A stretch of 64,000 bases of DNA from CAVXTT01 sp963764685 (lineage in GTDB: Bacteria; Bacteroidota; Ignavibacteria; Ignavibacteriales; Ignavibacteriaceae). Both the position numbers and the translations under genes were made by a program. Shown in pieces: positions 10,001-18,792 of this stretch (positions are counted from its first letter, which is position 1; each line of letters starts with the position of its first letter). The stretch covers positions 248,001 through 312,000 of the forward strand of contig CAVXTT010000017.1 of assembly GCA_963764685.1 (NCBI GenBank), read 5' to 3'. A model generated the notes under the pieces. That model was not told the origin of the DNA, searched no databases, and was given only the letters and a program-made list of their open reading frames with translations.

Positions 10001-10382
10001 AAACCGCGAAGCACGTGAGTCCGGGAAGTCGAAGTCATTACCGGGAAATCTTGAGAACATAGCAAAGGAGATGCAGGAAATTATTTCAAATATGAATACT
10101 CAAAAGCTTGATGATAAACTGGTGCAGAAGCAGGAAAAAATATTATCAAGAATGCTTGATATTCAGCGTTCTATAAATGAGCGTGATTTTGAAAAAAACA
10201 GAGAATCAAATACGGGTGAAAATATAGTTTATGAGTCGCCGTCTCAATTAAATCTCTCTTCAGAAAAAGGTAAAGATAAACTAAAAGATGAATTGAACCG
10301 GGCAGTAAGGGAAGGTTACAGTAAAGATTACGAAAATCTTATCAGAAAGTATTACGAACTTTTGCAGGAAAAGAAAAACTGA
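7002..10382 (+). CDS. Large membrane-anchored coiled-coil protein (DUF4175-like)
   Basis: The protein has 1126 residues. It has two membrane helices near residues 22-45 and 58-85 and a third near 163-182. These are followed by beta-rich, Ig-like domains (about 190-510) and then a very long Lys/Glu/Gln/Met-rich coiled coil (about 515-1090) with clusters such as MMQQMQESMMQMNQMQ. This three-helix, beta, coiled-coil order is that of DUF4175-type proteins. It is translationally coupled to the DUF4159 gene (TAATG) and probably works with it at the cell envelope. The reaction or partner is unknown. The stop lies 2 bases from the convergent transporter gene's stop. The low-complexity Gln/Met region makes similarity searches noisy. 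Confidence 0.7.
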   Translation: MGTESTYYQDLIARFKNLSRKEFTILALLGLEVTVILGISVFISFAVLETIGNFSTGVRTILFFLLIFIVSAAAGFLFIFPVLKYFGFGKRIDFFEKARYVGNKFPLVKDDLLNAMELVSDSGTRTLYSTPLIEEAFRTVYKRTANIDFSSIIDFQRVKQAFYLALAVTTVCLLFLLFIPGLNASAARLIQFNKEFIPAGRFIFKISPGNAQITRGENINIAVTVKGKKPDKVFIALKNEEQTAFENKELAADSSGQYNLLLGGVRSSFKYYAFAEDSKSEEFNIDVIERPIIKTLDITVTSPSYSRIPQQKQKDNGNLTALAGSIVDLTITSTKELGNAELVFDDTLVVPLKLQGSDAVGSFKIKGDQHYKVLLTDNAGNNNLNPIIYEIKTVYDSYPTIELINPQKDAALPNDNRIPVAVKISDDFGFSRLSLNYRLTSSKYSEIWDEPNVLEIPVSKELKEADISHIWNLTSLGLAVDDILTCYVEVFDNDVVTGPKSSRTAEFSIRVPSLEEILAKADQTHGEVQKDMQETIKEAEELKKTLEKIDQDLKQDKKEISWDEKEKIEKALDKYEELQQKMKDAGQELSKMQQELQENNLLSKETLEKYMELQKLLDEMSGDDMKEAMEKLRQMMEQLNRKNTQEALEQVKIDEERFKKSIERTMNLLKRVQVEQKIDELLKRTEELAKKQEELQKETDQKDLSEKRDQNELIRKQDDLSKEMEKLNKEMEKLSEKMSEIPDMPEEDMEKALEEMEKQENQQLSEQAKQEMMKNQKSQAMKNQKQISSNMKQLNKMMQQMQESMMQMNQMQTFTDMMKLLENLINLSKQQEELRKESDQLDPNSSQFKDNMQAQDNLQRNLDKILAQLSELSQKTFAITPEMGKALGDAKREMSKSLEAMQNRNKGETFNNQGEAMGSLNEAASMMKSSMESMMQGGGQGGMMSLMQQMGQLSQQQMNLNNLTQMLQQGQQGKLSPQQQSQLQRLSQQQDLIRKSVEQLNREARESGKSKSLPGNLENIAKEMQEIISNMNTQKLDDKLVQKQEKILSRMLDIQRSINERDFEKNRESNTGENIVYESPSQLNLSSEKGKDKLKDELNRAVREGYSKDYENLIRKYYELLQEKKN

Positions 10383-10384
10383 TC

Positions 10385-11236
10385 CTATACAGGATCTATA
10401 TGTACAAAGACCTTATTTATTTCCGACAGAGACAAAATTCCCTGCTGTACATTAAGCCCGATATCATGCGACTGCTCGGTAGTTACATTCTTATCCACAT
10501 CAATATGTATTTCGATATGAAATTTATTTCCCACGTAGTGACTTTTTATTTCATTTAATCCCTGCACCCCTTCAGTCTTAAGTGCAATATTTGCAATTTC
10601 CAGTATAAGATTCTCGTCAGCCGCCTTCCCCATAAGATAACCTATATTTTCTTTCGCTATTTCATATCCGGATTTGAAGATAAAAAATGCGATCAATATT
10701 CCGGCAATCCCGTCAACATAGCGAAGACCCAGCTGCACTGCAACAAGGCTGATAACAGAAATTGAGGAAGCCAAAACATCATTCAGACTGTCAATTGCAC
10801 TAGCTTTCAAGGCAGGACTCTTATGACTTTTTCCAATTGAAGACTGGTACTTCATCATTATTAGTTTTACCAGGATAGTAATCCCCAGCACTATATAAAC
10901 CGGCAGGGTAATATTCAACGGTTCAGGTGCAAGAATCCTTTTAATTGACTCTTCCACTACATTTATTCCCACTACACCAGCAAACAGAGCTACAAAGAAG
11001 ACGGCAATTGGTTGGGCAGCATTGTGTCCAAACTGATGTTCCTCGTCGGCTTTCTTCATCGACACCTGTACGCTGTATGTTAAAGCCACTGAAGAGATAA
11101 TATCGGTAAGTGAATTGATGGCATCAGACATTACAGCAATAGAATTGCTGAATAAGGCCGCAAGTATTTTAATAGTAAACAAAAAAAGGTTTACCAAAAG
11201 GGATAATATGGCAGCTCTTTTCAATAATTTTGGCAT
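10385..11236 (-). CDS. Cation diffusion facilitator family transporter
   Basis: CDF proteins export divalent metals (Zn, Fe, Mn and others) in exchange for protons. The protein shows six membrane segments, and the metal-site Asp residues appear in SDAINSLTDI (helix 2) and AIDSLNDVL (helix 5), with a His-rich-type loop start HQFGHN. A C-terminal cytoplasmic domain ends IEIHIDVDKN and KVFVHIDP, the usual ferredoxin-like dimerisation fold. The helix-5 motif has Asp where zinc-specific members often have His, so the metal is not assigned. The longer frame opens at a TTG (11242); the ATG two codons later (11236) is the likelier start. The gene is convergent with the DUF4175-like gene. Confidence 0.9.
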   Translation of the reverse strand: MPKLLKRAAILSLLVNLFLFTIKILAALFSNSIAVMSDAINSLTDIISSVALTYSVQVSMKKADEEHQFGHNAAQPIAVFFVALFAGVVGINVVEESIKRILAPEPLNITLPVYIVLGITILVKLIMMKYQSSIGKSHKSPALKASAIDSLNDVLASSISVISLVAVQLGLRYVDGIAGILIAFFIFKSGYEIAKENIGYLMGKAADENLILEIANIALKTEGVQGLNEIKSHYVGNKFHIEIHIDVDKNVTTEQSHDIGLNVQQGILSLSEINKVFVHIDPV

Positions 11237-11504
11237 ATGCAAAGATAATCATTATCTGAATTTGGTAAAGCTGTCAGACCGGGTTTGCTTATTGAATTAA
11301 ATGAGCCGGGTTTATTTTTAATATCTTTTATTTAATTTTAGGGTGCATTTAGGCGCAAGAAAGGATTAACTGTAGAATTTTAAGATAAAAAGTCTAATTC
11401 TTAATTGGTTTTTGACTCACAAATTGTAGATTTGTATAGTAAAATTAGGCTCTCTTAAAAGGTGAAAATTACTTTTTCAATTTTTAATATTCTGAGGAAA
11501 TCCG

Positions 11505-12896
11505 GTGAGTAAATTAGTATATATTGTTGATGATGAACAGACGATCACCAAACTTCTAACGCATTGGCTGAAAGAAAAGCTCAAGTACGATATTGAGATT
11601 TTCAGTTCGGGGGAAGAAGTGCTTCGTAAATTAAGCCAGAAACCGGATCTCATTTTGCTGGATATTATGCTGCCTGGTATGGACGGGCTTGATACTCTCA
11701 AACGGATAAAAGTTTTTTCTGAGCACATTCCTGTTATAATGCTTTCCGGGCAGGCTAGTATTGAGGTAGCAATTGAATCGCTGCGGTTTGGTGCCTATGA
11801 CTATTTCCCTAAACCGATTGATCTGCAGCGGCTTGAAACAGCGGTAAAGAATGCAATAAAAAATTATGAACTTACACAGGAATTAGAAAGACTGCGCAGC
11901 GATGTCCAGCAGGAATATAACTTTAATAATATCATTTCTGCTGACAGCAAGATGCAGGACGTTTTTAAGTTGGTTAATAAAGTGCTCAATAATGAAATAA
12001 CCGTTCTGATTTATGGTGAAAGCGGAACCGGAAAAGAGCTTATAGCAAGGGCTATTCATTATAATGGAAACCGCAAAGACAAACCTTTCATTGTAGTTAA
12101 TTGTGCCTCAATTCCCCGTGAACTGTTGGAAAGTGAACTTTTTGGTCACGAGAAAGGCTCATTTACGGGAGCGCATCAAAGAAAACTGGGTAAGTTTGAA
12201 CTAGCACACGGGGGTACATTATTTCTGGATGAAATAGGGGAACTCGAAATGCTGTTGCAGGCTAAATTATTAAGGGTAATCCAGGAAAAAGAATTTGAAA
12301 GAGTAGGGGGTACAGAATTAATTAAATCTGACGTTCGCATAATATCAGCAACGAACAGGGATCTCCGTCACGCAGTAGAAACTAAACAGTTCAGAGAAGA
12401 TCTGTTCTACAGGCTGAATTCCTTCCCAATTTTTATCCCTCCATTGCGTTACAGGAGAGGTGACATTCTGATTTTAGCTCAGAATTTCCTTGATGTCTTC
12501 AATAAAAAATTAAATAAACACATAAAAGGTTTCTCTAAAAAGGCCCTGAAATTTATATATGAATACAACTGGCCGGGAAATGTCAGAGAGATGGAAAATA
12601 CAATAGAAAGGTGTCTGATCATCTGTGAGAAAGATGTTGTTGATCTGGATGATCTGCCGGTACATATAAAACAATCGGAGAATGCCTCCAATACTGACCT
12701 TAACGGCTCATTATTCTCAGACGATTATATAGTCCCGTTCGAAAAGATTAAAGAGGAAGCAATCCGTCACGCATTAAAAGTAACTAACGGCAACATTGTT
12801 GAAGCAGCCAAAAAACTGCAATTAGGACGCGCAACAATATACAGGCTTATGGAAAAATATAAAATTGAAAACAGGTCTGTTCTTCTTGAAAACTAA
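11505..12896 (+). CDS. Sigma-54-dependent response regulator, NtrC family
   Basis: This cytoplasmic activator converts phosphorylation into open-complex formation by sigma-54 polymerase. Domains in order: receiver (about 4-120, acidic pocket VDDE, phospho-Asp in LLDIMLPGMDG); AAA+ domain with Walker A GESGTGKE (about 171-178) and the sigma-54 contact loop GSFTGA (about 217-222); Fis-type helix-turn-helix at the end (EAAKKLQLGRATIYRLM). All key motifs are intact. The start is a GTG at 11505, supported by GAGGAAA just upstream. It leads an operon with a STAS protein and a receiver-phosphatase protein. Its kinase is not adjacent. Confidence 0.95.
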   Translation: MSKLVYIVDDEQTITKLLTHWLKEKLKYDIEIFSSGEEVLRKLSQKPDLILLDIMLPGMDGLDTLKRIKVFSEHIPVIMLSGQASIEVAIESLRFGAYDYFPKPIDLQRLETAVKNAIKNYELTQELERLRSDVQQEYNFNNIISADSKMQDVFKLVNKVLNNEITVLIYGESGTGKELIARAIHYNGNRKDKPFIVVNCASIPRELLESELFGHEKGSFTGAHQRKLGKFELAHGGTLFLDEIGELEMLLQAKLLRVIQEKEFERVGGTELIKSDVRIISATNRDLRHAVETKQFREDLFYRLNSFPIFIPPLRYRRGDILILAQNFLDVFNKKLNKHIKGFSKKALKFIYEYNWPGNVREMENTIERCLIICEKDVVDLDDLPVHIKQSENASNTDLNGSLFSDDYIVPFEKIKEEAIRHALKVTNGNIVEAAKKLQLGRATIYRLMEKYKIENRSVLLEN

Positions 12897-12908
12897 TCTG
12901 GTAACCTG

Positions 12909-13250
12909 ATGCACTTTACTAGAGAAATACAGAGCGGGTTCATAATTGAAAAAGTAAATTTGCCCAGAGCTACATTAAAGGAAGCTGATTCTTTTAAGCA
13001 GATAATCGAACTGGATATGAAAGATGGCTGGAAAGAGATACTTGTGGACCTCGCCGACTGTGAATATATCGATTCAACATTTATAGGTGCCCTTGTAATT
13101 TCTTTAAAGAAGGTTAAAAATGCCGGCGGAAATTTAAAGTTGATTGGTTTTCAGCCTGCCGTTGAATCGATGTTTGAACTGACAAGAATGTACCGTGTTT
13201 TTGAGATCCATAAATCCCGCGAAGAAGCAATCAAAGCGCTGAATAAATAA
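12909..13250 (+). CDS. STAS domain anti-sigma factor antagonist
   Basis: This 113-residue single-domain protein has the SpoIIAA/RsbV signature. The phosphorylatable Ser lies in EYIDSTFIGAL (Ser about 56), after the VDLADC strand, and NLKLIGFQPAVESMFELTRM completes the fold. Such proteins are inactivated by an anti-sigma kinase and reactivated by a PP2C phosphatase. The gene is followed with no gap by a receiver-PP2C protein, which is the obvious partner. No anti-sigma kinase or alternative sigma factor is seen nearby, so the output of the switch is unknown. Confidence 0.9.
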   Translation: MHFTREIQSGFIIEKVNLPRATLKEADSFKQIIELDMKDGWKEILVDLADCEYIDSTFIGALVISLKKVKNAGGNLKLIGFQPAVESMFELTRMYRVFEIHKSREEAIKALNK

Positions 13251-14807
13251 ATGCCAAAAGATAAAAAGTGCGTTCTGGTTATTGATGATGATCAAATAAT
13301 CCAGGAGCTCCTTAAATTTCATCTGGAAAGAGAACACTATAAGGTCGTCCAAGCCTACAATTCTGAAGAAGGATTTTATGTCCTTAACAACAATAAAGTA
13401 GATCTTGTTCTTTGTGATATTGTAATGGATGGTATGGATGGACTTGAGTTCTGTAAAAAAGCCAGGGAAGATCAGCAATACCGCCCCCTACCATTTATTT
13501 TTATTACAACCAGAACTTCTTTTACCGATAAAGTCAAAGCTTTGGAAGCAGGTGGAGATGATCTGGTTACAAAGCCGCTCGATTTTTTCGAATTGCTGCT
13601 CAAGATCCAAACTCTTATAAAGAGATCCGATATATATAAAGCCTATGGAATAAAGAAAGAACTTGGTCAGTTCTCTGCTGATGATCCCGAAAAAATCCTC
13701 CTTGTAGATGATGATCCCGTATTTACTAAACAGTTAAGTTTTGCATTAAAACAAGACGGGCTTAATTGTATGACTGCTCATTCGGCGTCAGAAGCCTATA
13801 ATCTTGCCGTTAATTTAAGACCTGACCTTATTGTATCAGACATTCTTATGCCTGAAATTGACGGATATGCATTCAGAAAAATGCTTTCAGAAGATCCGGA
13901 ACTCCATAGCGTACCTTTTATCTTTCTTACTTCCAAGGAGGGGGAGGATAGTATCCTTGAAGGGTTTAACTATAATGTTGTTGATTATATTTTAAAAACC
14001 GCTGGACCAAAAGTAATCTCGGCAAAAGTTGAAGCCATTATTAAGAGTCTGACTGCTGAGCGTAAGAAAGTAGTCAGAGAGATAAGCAATGCTGCAGAAG
14101 CTTTGAGGATTAAAATTGTTGCCGACCAGGTTCCTGAATTTGAAGGCTACTTAATTACACAATGGCACAATGAATATAAGGGAATTCCCGGGGGTGATTT
14201 TATTGATTACCTTCATCTCGATGAGAATACCCTGGCGATTATTCTCGGTGATGTAATGGGCAAAAAATGGGGGGCCTGGTATTTTGCATTCGCATACGCC
14301 GCATATATCAGGAGCAATATCAGGAGTGTAATGCAGAGTGATACCAGACCATCACCCGCATCGGTTCTAAAGCAGGTAAATAAATGTGTCTATGAAGATG
14401 CCCGAATCAGTGAGATCTTTGCAGCAATTTCTATGCTTATAATTGATAAATCAAAACATACTATTAAATATAGCGGGGCTGGGGATATACCCTTATTTGT
14501 TCAGACATATGGGTCTATAAATAAGATTTATTCAGAAGGAGTTTTTCTTGGCCTTACTGATGAAGGAAATTATCACGACCGCGAAATTAAAATGGATATC
14601 GGTGATAAACTTTATCTGCTAACAGATGGTATTCTTGAAACCAGGAATGCTTTAGGTGACCAATATGGAAACCGTTTGCAGGAATTATTGGGGAACTTAC
14701 ATTCGGATGAGAACGGTTTAGAAAAGATGAAGGAAGATTTTATGCTTTTCTCAGGTGGGCGCGCTGAAGATGATATCAGTATTATTTGCCTGAATCGAAA
14801 AAGCTGA
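13251..14807 (+). CDS. Tandem receiver-PP2C (RsbU/SpoIIE-type) phosphatase
   Basis: Two receiver domains (about 5-125, phospho-Asp in LVLCDIVMDGMDG; and about 145-265, in IVSDILMPEIDG) precede a PPM/PP2C phosphatase domain. The phosphatase metal-site motifs are visible as GGDFIDY (about 314-320), LGDVMGK, YLLTDGILE and EDDISIICL. The expected role is dephosphorylation of the STAS protein encoded immediately upstream, under two-component control. The ATG directly follows the stop of the STAS gene. The second receiver is somewhat divergent at its C-terminal end (ILKTAGPK in place of a clear KP pair), so it may be less active. Confidence 0.9.
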   Translation: MPKDKKCVLVIDDDQIIQELLKFHLEREHYKVVQAYNSEEGFYVLNNNKVDLVLCDIVMDGMDGLEFCKKAREDQQYRPLPFIFITTRTSFTDKVKALEAGGDDLVTKPLDFFELLLKIQTLIKRSDIYKAYGIKKELGQFSADDPEKILLVDDDPVFTKQLSFALKQDGLNCMTAHSASEAYNLAVNLRPDLIVSDILMPEIDGYAFRKMLSEDPELHSVPFIFLTSKEGEDSILEGFNYNVVDYILKTAGPKVISAKVEAIIKSLTAERKKVVREISNAAEALRIKIVADQVPEFEGYLITQWHNEYKGIPGGDFIDYLHLDENTLAIILGDVMGKKWGAWYFAFAYAAYIRSNIRSVMQSDTRPSPASVLKQVNKCVYEDARISEIFAAISMLIIDKSKHTIKYSGAGDIPLFVQTYGSINKIYSEGVFLGLTDEGNYHDREIKMDIGDKLYLLTDGILETRNALGDQYGNRLQELLGNLHSDENGLEKMKEDFMLFSGGRAEDDISIICLNRKS

Positions 14808-14810
14808 AGA

Positions 14811-15887
14811 TTATTCAGCGCTGAACTGAAGCTTTTCAGTTCTGTCAGCTAATTTTAACTGTTCTATTAAATTATCCAGATTACCTTCAATCAGTGAAGA
14901 AAGATTATATAACGTCAATCCGATTCTGTGGTCCGTCACCCTGTTCTGCGGAAAATTATATGTTCTTATTTTATCGCTCCTGTCACCGCTTTTAACCATA
15001 ATTTTTCTTTGTTCCGATATACTATCATTATGTTCTTTCAGCTTCAAATCATATAATCTTGCGCGGAGAACCTTCATTGCTTTCTGTCTGTTCTTGAGCT
15101 GGGATCTTTCATCCTGACATTGAACAACAATTCCTGTTGGGATATGCGTAAGTCTTACCGCAGTTTCTACTTTATTAACGTTCTGTCCGCCAGCTCCCCC
15201 CGAACGAAAAATATCTATTCTGACATCTGAAGGATTAATATCGATTTGTACATCTTCAACTTCAGGCAGCACGGCAACAGATGCAGCAGAAGTATGAACC
15301 CTGCCACTGCCTTCAGTTTCAGGAACACGCTGAACCCTATGAACCCCGGATTCGAATTTTAGAGTCCCGTAAACATTATTCCCGCTGATAGAAAACACAA
15401 CTTCCTTTATTCCCCCTAAACCAGTATCATTTAAATCTATGATCTCTGTAGCCCATCCTCTTAGTTCAGCATAGCGTGTATACATTCTGAAAAGATCAGC
15501 AGCAAAAAGAGCTGCTTCTTCACCCCCGGTACCTGCCCTTATTTCCATTATCACATTTCTATTGTCGTTTGGATCTTTAGGAAGCAAAAGCATTTTTATT
15601 GATTCTTCCATCTCCGATTTTTTATTCCTAAGTAATTCCAGTTCCTCTTCTGCAAGATGAATCAATTCTCTATCATTTACTGCTGCAATTACCTCCTCGT
15701 TACCCTCAATATTCTTTAACAGAGTTTGATACTTCTCGTAAGCATTAATTATAGGCTCAAGTTCGGTTCTTTCACGGCTAAGTTTCACAAGCTTTTCCCT
15801 GTCACTCAGGTAAGAAGGATCCGATAGTTGTTCATTTATTCGGTTAAACCTTTGCTTTATTTTCTCTAGTTTCTCTTGTAGATTCAT
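14811..15887 (-). CDS. prfA: Peptide chain release factor 1
   Basis: RF1 reads UAA and UAG stop codons and triggers peptide release. The 358-residue length is normal. The catalytic GGQ (about 233-235) is in SGGAGGQNVNKVETAVRL. The codon-recognition domain contains VPETEGSGRVHTSAASVAV. The C-terminal DHRIGLTLYNL is typical of RF1/RF2. The gene is convergent with the phosphatase gene, with a gap of only 3 bases, and stands alone. A start at the ATG at 15887 fits the family N-terminus. Confidence 0.97.
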   Translation of the reverse strand: MNLQEKLEKIKQRFNRINEQLSDPSYLSDREKLVKLSRERTELEPIINAYEKYQTLLKNIEGNEEVIAAVNDRELIHLAEEELELLRNKKSEMEESIKMLLLPKDPNDNRNVIMEIRAGTGGEEAALFAADLFRMYTRYAELRGWATEIIDLNDTGLGGIKEVVFSISGNNVYGTLKFESGVHRVQRVPETEGSGRVHTSAASVAVLPEVEDVQIDINPSDVRIDIFRSGGAGGQNVNKVETAVRLTHIPTGIVVQCQDERSQLKNRQKAMKVLRARLYDLKLKEHNDSISEQRKIMVKSGDRSDKIRTYNFPQNRVTDHRIGLTLYNLSSLIEGNLDNLIEQLKLADRTEKLQFSAE

Positions 15888-16185
15888 AATTTCTAATACA
15901 AATAAAACTCAAATATAATAATGAAACACTGGAATGTAACCTATTAAAGGTATGCCCGAGGTGATTGAAATATGCTTTCCTAAAGGATATGGATAGCTCG
16001 GATTGATGGGGGATAGAGCTCGTGTGCGCCTGGTGTAAGTTCAAAAGACTAAAAAATCAGGTCCTGAACAAATTTCGATGAATAAGATCCTTCAAAAACA
16101 GGTTGCTTTGATATTACTAACAACAGAATTCGCATACTTTTGTATTTTCGGTTAGATAGAATTGCTTAAGACGGATTTTTAACAG

Positions 16186-18792
16186 ATGGTTTTGCGGATG
16201 GCTGATGATTTAAAATTTACAGTTCAAAATGTGCTGATCGAACCTGTTTTCAATAATATTCATAAGTTTTCAGAGTTATTTTTAAGAATTAACTACGACG
16301 GCACTATTCTGGATATAACTGCCAATAGTAGTTATGAGCTTTATGTGCCGGATAAGCACATTATTGGGAAAAAAATCAGAGATATCCTACCGGAGAAAAT
16401 TCATGACAAGATAGATGAAGCAGTCTTCCAGTCCCTCGGCAAAAACAGAGTAAAAGTTTTTGAGTATTCAACCGGGATCAATGACGGTATAAAATACTAT
16501 AAAGCTAAATTTTTCCCTTCAATAAATAAACAGGTTATCGTAATAATAAATGAGATAACCAAAAGCAAGAGGACAGTAAAAGCTCTTAAACAATCTGAGA
16601 ATAAACTACGGATTATCTGGGAAAATTCTAAAGAAGGTATGCGGTTAATAAACAGCAGAGGTGCAATCGTAGCGGTAAATAATGCATACTGTAAAATGTT
16701 TGAAATGGAGGAGTCAGAGCTTATCGGGAAACCCTTCAATATTATCTATAGAAAATTAAAAAGCGGAAGCCTGGATGAATCTCATAAATTATTCAGACAG
16801 AGATTCACTTCGCATTCAATTGAAAACTTCCTTGAATTGAAGGTTGTTCTTAAAAATGAAAAATCATTATTTCTGGAAATAGTAAATACATTTATTGAAG
16901 GAAATGAAGAAGGTCAGGGAGAAATGCTGCTTTCAATCTTCAGGGATATAACCGAGAGGAAAAAATCAGAGGAAGCAACAGCTTCACTTGCCGCTATAGT
17001 TGATTCTTCTAATGATGCAATAATAGGATGCACATTAAATGGGATTATTGATAACTGGAACTATTCTGCTGAAAAACTCTATGGTTTCACTAAAGAGGAA
17101 ATAAGTGGAAATTCCTTTCTCAGAATTAATCCTGATATGGACGTCCGGGAATTCAGGCAAATACTGGAAAATATAAAAAACCATGAATTGTTCGAGCATT
17201 ATGAAACTTTTGGTTTAAAAAAGAATGGTTCTAAATTCCTTACTTCAGTGACGATATCACCAATAAAAAATATAGAAAAAGTTGTTACAGGATTTTCTGC
17301 TATTGTAAGGGATATAACTGAACGAAAAAAAGCGGAAGTGATTTTAAGGGAAAGTGAAGAAAAATATAGGACACTTATTGAAACTTCTCCTGATGCTATC
17401 GCTCTTTTTGATCTGCAAGGCAATCTGATAATGGGCAATATTCAGGTAGCTAAGACTTTTGGCTTCAGAAGTACTTTGGAATTTGCAAGATTAAATATTC
17501 TTGGAATGATAAGCGAGGAGGACAGAAAGCGTTTACTCGTACACGCTAAACAACTAGAAATAATTGGCACTTTGAAAAATGTTCATTATAATCTTCTGAA
17601 AAAAAATGGGGAAGCCTTTTCAGCTGAGATAAGCGCTTCATTAATAAATGATGATTTGGGTGCTCCTAAAGCAGTAATATGTGTACTCCGCGATATCACT
17701 GAAAGAATAAATTCTGAGCTGGCACTGAAAAGATCTGAAGAACAATTCAGATCAATTTGGGAGAATTCGGGAGAAGGAATGTGTCTAAGTGATCCCGACG
17801 GAAAAATTATTGCAGTGAATAGCGCATATTGCACATTGGCAGGATTGGTAGAAGAAGAAATTATCGGGCGTTATTTTTACGAATTATATAATGAAAATGC
17901 AGCAGCCGAGAAAGAAAGGTACAGGCAGATATTTTTAGAACCGTCCATCCGAAAATCCCATCAGGCACAATATGCTTTTATCTCAGGAAAAACACTTGAT
18001 CTTTATATTACCTATTCTGTTATCAACCAGGAGCAAAATCCGGTTCTGCTCTCAATTTTTCATGATTTAACAGAAACAAAGAAATCCGAAAAAGAATTAA
18101 GAAAATCCGAAAAGCTTGCAGCTATAGGAAAAATGGCTGCTTATCTTGCGCACGAAATTAAGACTCCGCTGGCTTCCATTAAAATAAATATCGATATGAT
18201 GAGTAAAACTTTATCCTTACCAAAAGATAAGCAAAGAAGTTTCAGCATAATTCAGAAGGAAGTTAAACGTCTTCATAATCTTTTAAAGAATGTGCTTCAG
18301 TTTTCTAGACAGGTCGATCTGGTTTTTATGGATATAAATCTTTATAACCTCGTGAATAGTATTCAGCAGCTTTTTGAGCAAGTACTGCTTCAGAATCAAA
18401 TTATATTTGTGAACAGGATCCCGGAAGATATTTCAATAATTGGCGATCAGCAAAAACTGTTGACGGTATTTTCACATCTCATAGAAAATGCGGTGGAAGC
18501 TTTACCTAAACGGGGGAGGATAGAGTTATTCTCAAATAAACTGGAAGATCAGAAAAAGGTTGAGGTTTATGTGAAGGATACGGGCGGCGGAATACAGAAT
18601 ACAAACCTGGTATTTGAACCTTTTTATACGACAAAACATTCTGGGACAGGACTTGGTCTATCAATTGCGCAGAAAATAATAGAACAGCATAATGGAACTA
18701 TTGAAATTTATTCCTCTGTTCCGGGCGAAACCGTTTTTAAAATAGAATTAAATATGAGCAGGAAAAAAAATGGATACGATCCTAATAATTGA
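16186..18792 (+). CDS. Multi-PAS sensor histidine kinase (NtrB-like)
   Basis: The protein has 868 residues and no clear membrane helix, so it is probably a soluble cytoplasmic sensor. Four to five PAS-type modules fill residues about 20-640, separated by repeated RDITER(K) linkers. The HisKA segment AYLAHEIKTPLASIKINI has the phospho-His at about 656. The HATPase domain shows the N box (LIENAVEALP), DTGGGI and GTGLGLSIAQKII. The last 23 bases overlap the start of the next gene, an NtrC-type regulator, so the two form a cognate pair. With that regulator it probably controls the sigma-54-type promoters found downstream (inference). Confidence 0.93.
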   Translation: MVLRMADDLKFTVQNVLIEPVFNNIHKFSELFLRINYDGTILDITANSSYELYVPDKHIIGKKIRDILPEKIHDKIDEAVFQSLGKNRVKVFEYSTGINDGIKYYKAKFFPSINKQVIVIINEITKSKRTVKALKQSENKLRIIWENSKEGMRLINSRGAIVAVNNAYCKMFEMEESELIGKPFNIIYRKLKSGSLDESHKLFRQRFTSHSIENFLELKVVLKNEKSLFLEIVNTFIEGNEEGQGEMLLSIFRDITERKKSEEATASLAAIVDSSNDAIIGCTLNGIIDNWNYSAEKLYGFTKEEISGNSFLRINPDMDVREFRQILENIKNHELFEHYETFGLKKNGSKFLTSVTISPIKNIEKVVTGFSAIVRDITERKKAEVILRESEEKYRTLIETSPDAIALFDLQGNLIMGNIQVAKTFGFRSTLEFARLNILGMISEEDRKRLLVHAKQLEIIGTLKNVHYNLLKKNGEAFSAEISASLINDDLGAPKAVICVLRDITERINSELALKRSEEQFRSIWENSGEGMCLSDPDGKIIAVNSAYCTLAGLVEEEIIGRYFYELYNENAAAEKERYRQIFLEPSIRKSHQAQYAFISGKTLDLYITYSVINQEQNPVLLSIFHDLTETKKSEKELRKSEKLAAIGKMAAYLAHEIKTPLASIKINIDMMSKTLSLPKDKQRSFSIIQKEVKRLHNLLKNVLQFSRQVDLVFMDINLYNLVNSIQQLFEQVLLQNQIIFVNRIPEDISIIGDQQKLLTVFSHLIENAVEALPKRGRIELFSNKLEDQKKVEVYVKDTGGGIQNTNLVFEPFYTTKHSGTGLGLSIAQKIIEQHNGTIEIYSSVPGETVFKIELNMSRKKNGYDPNN

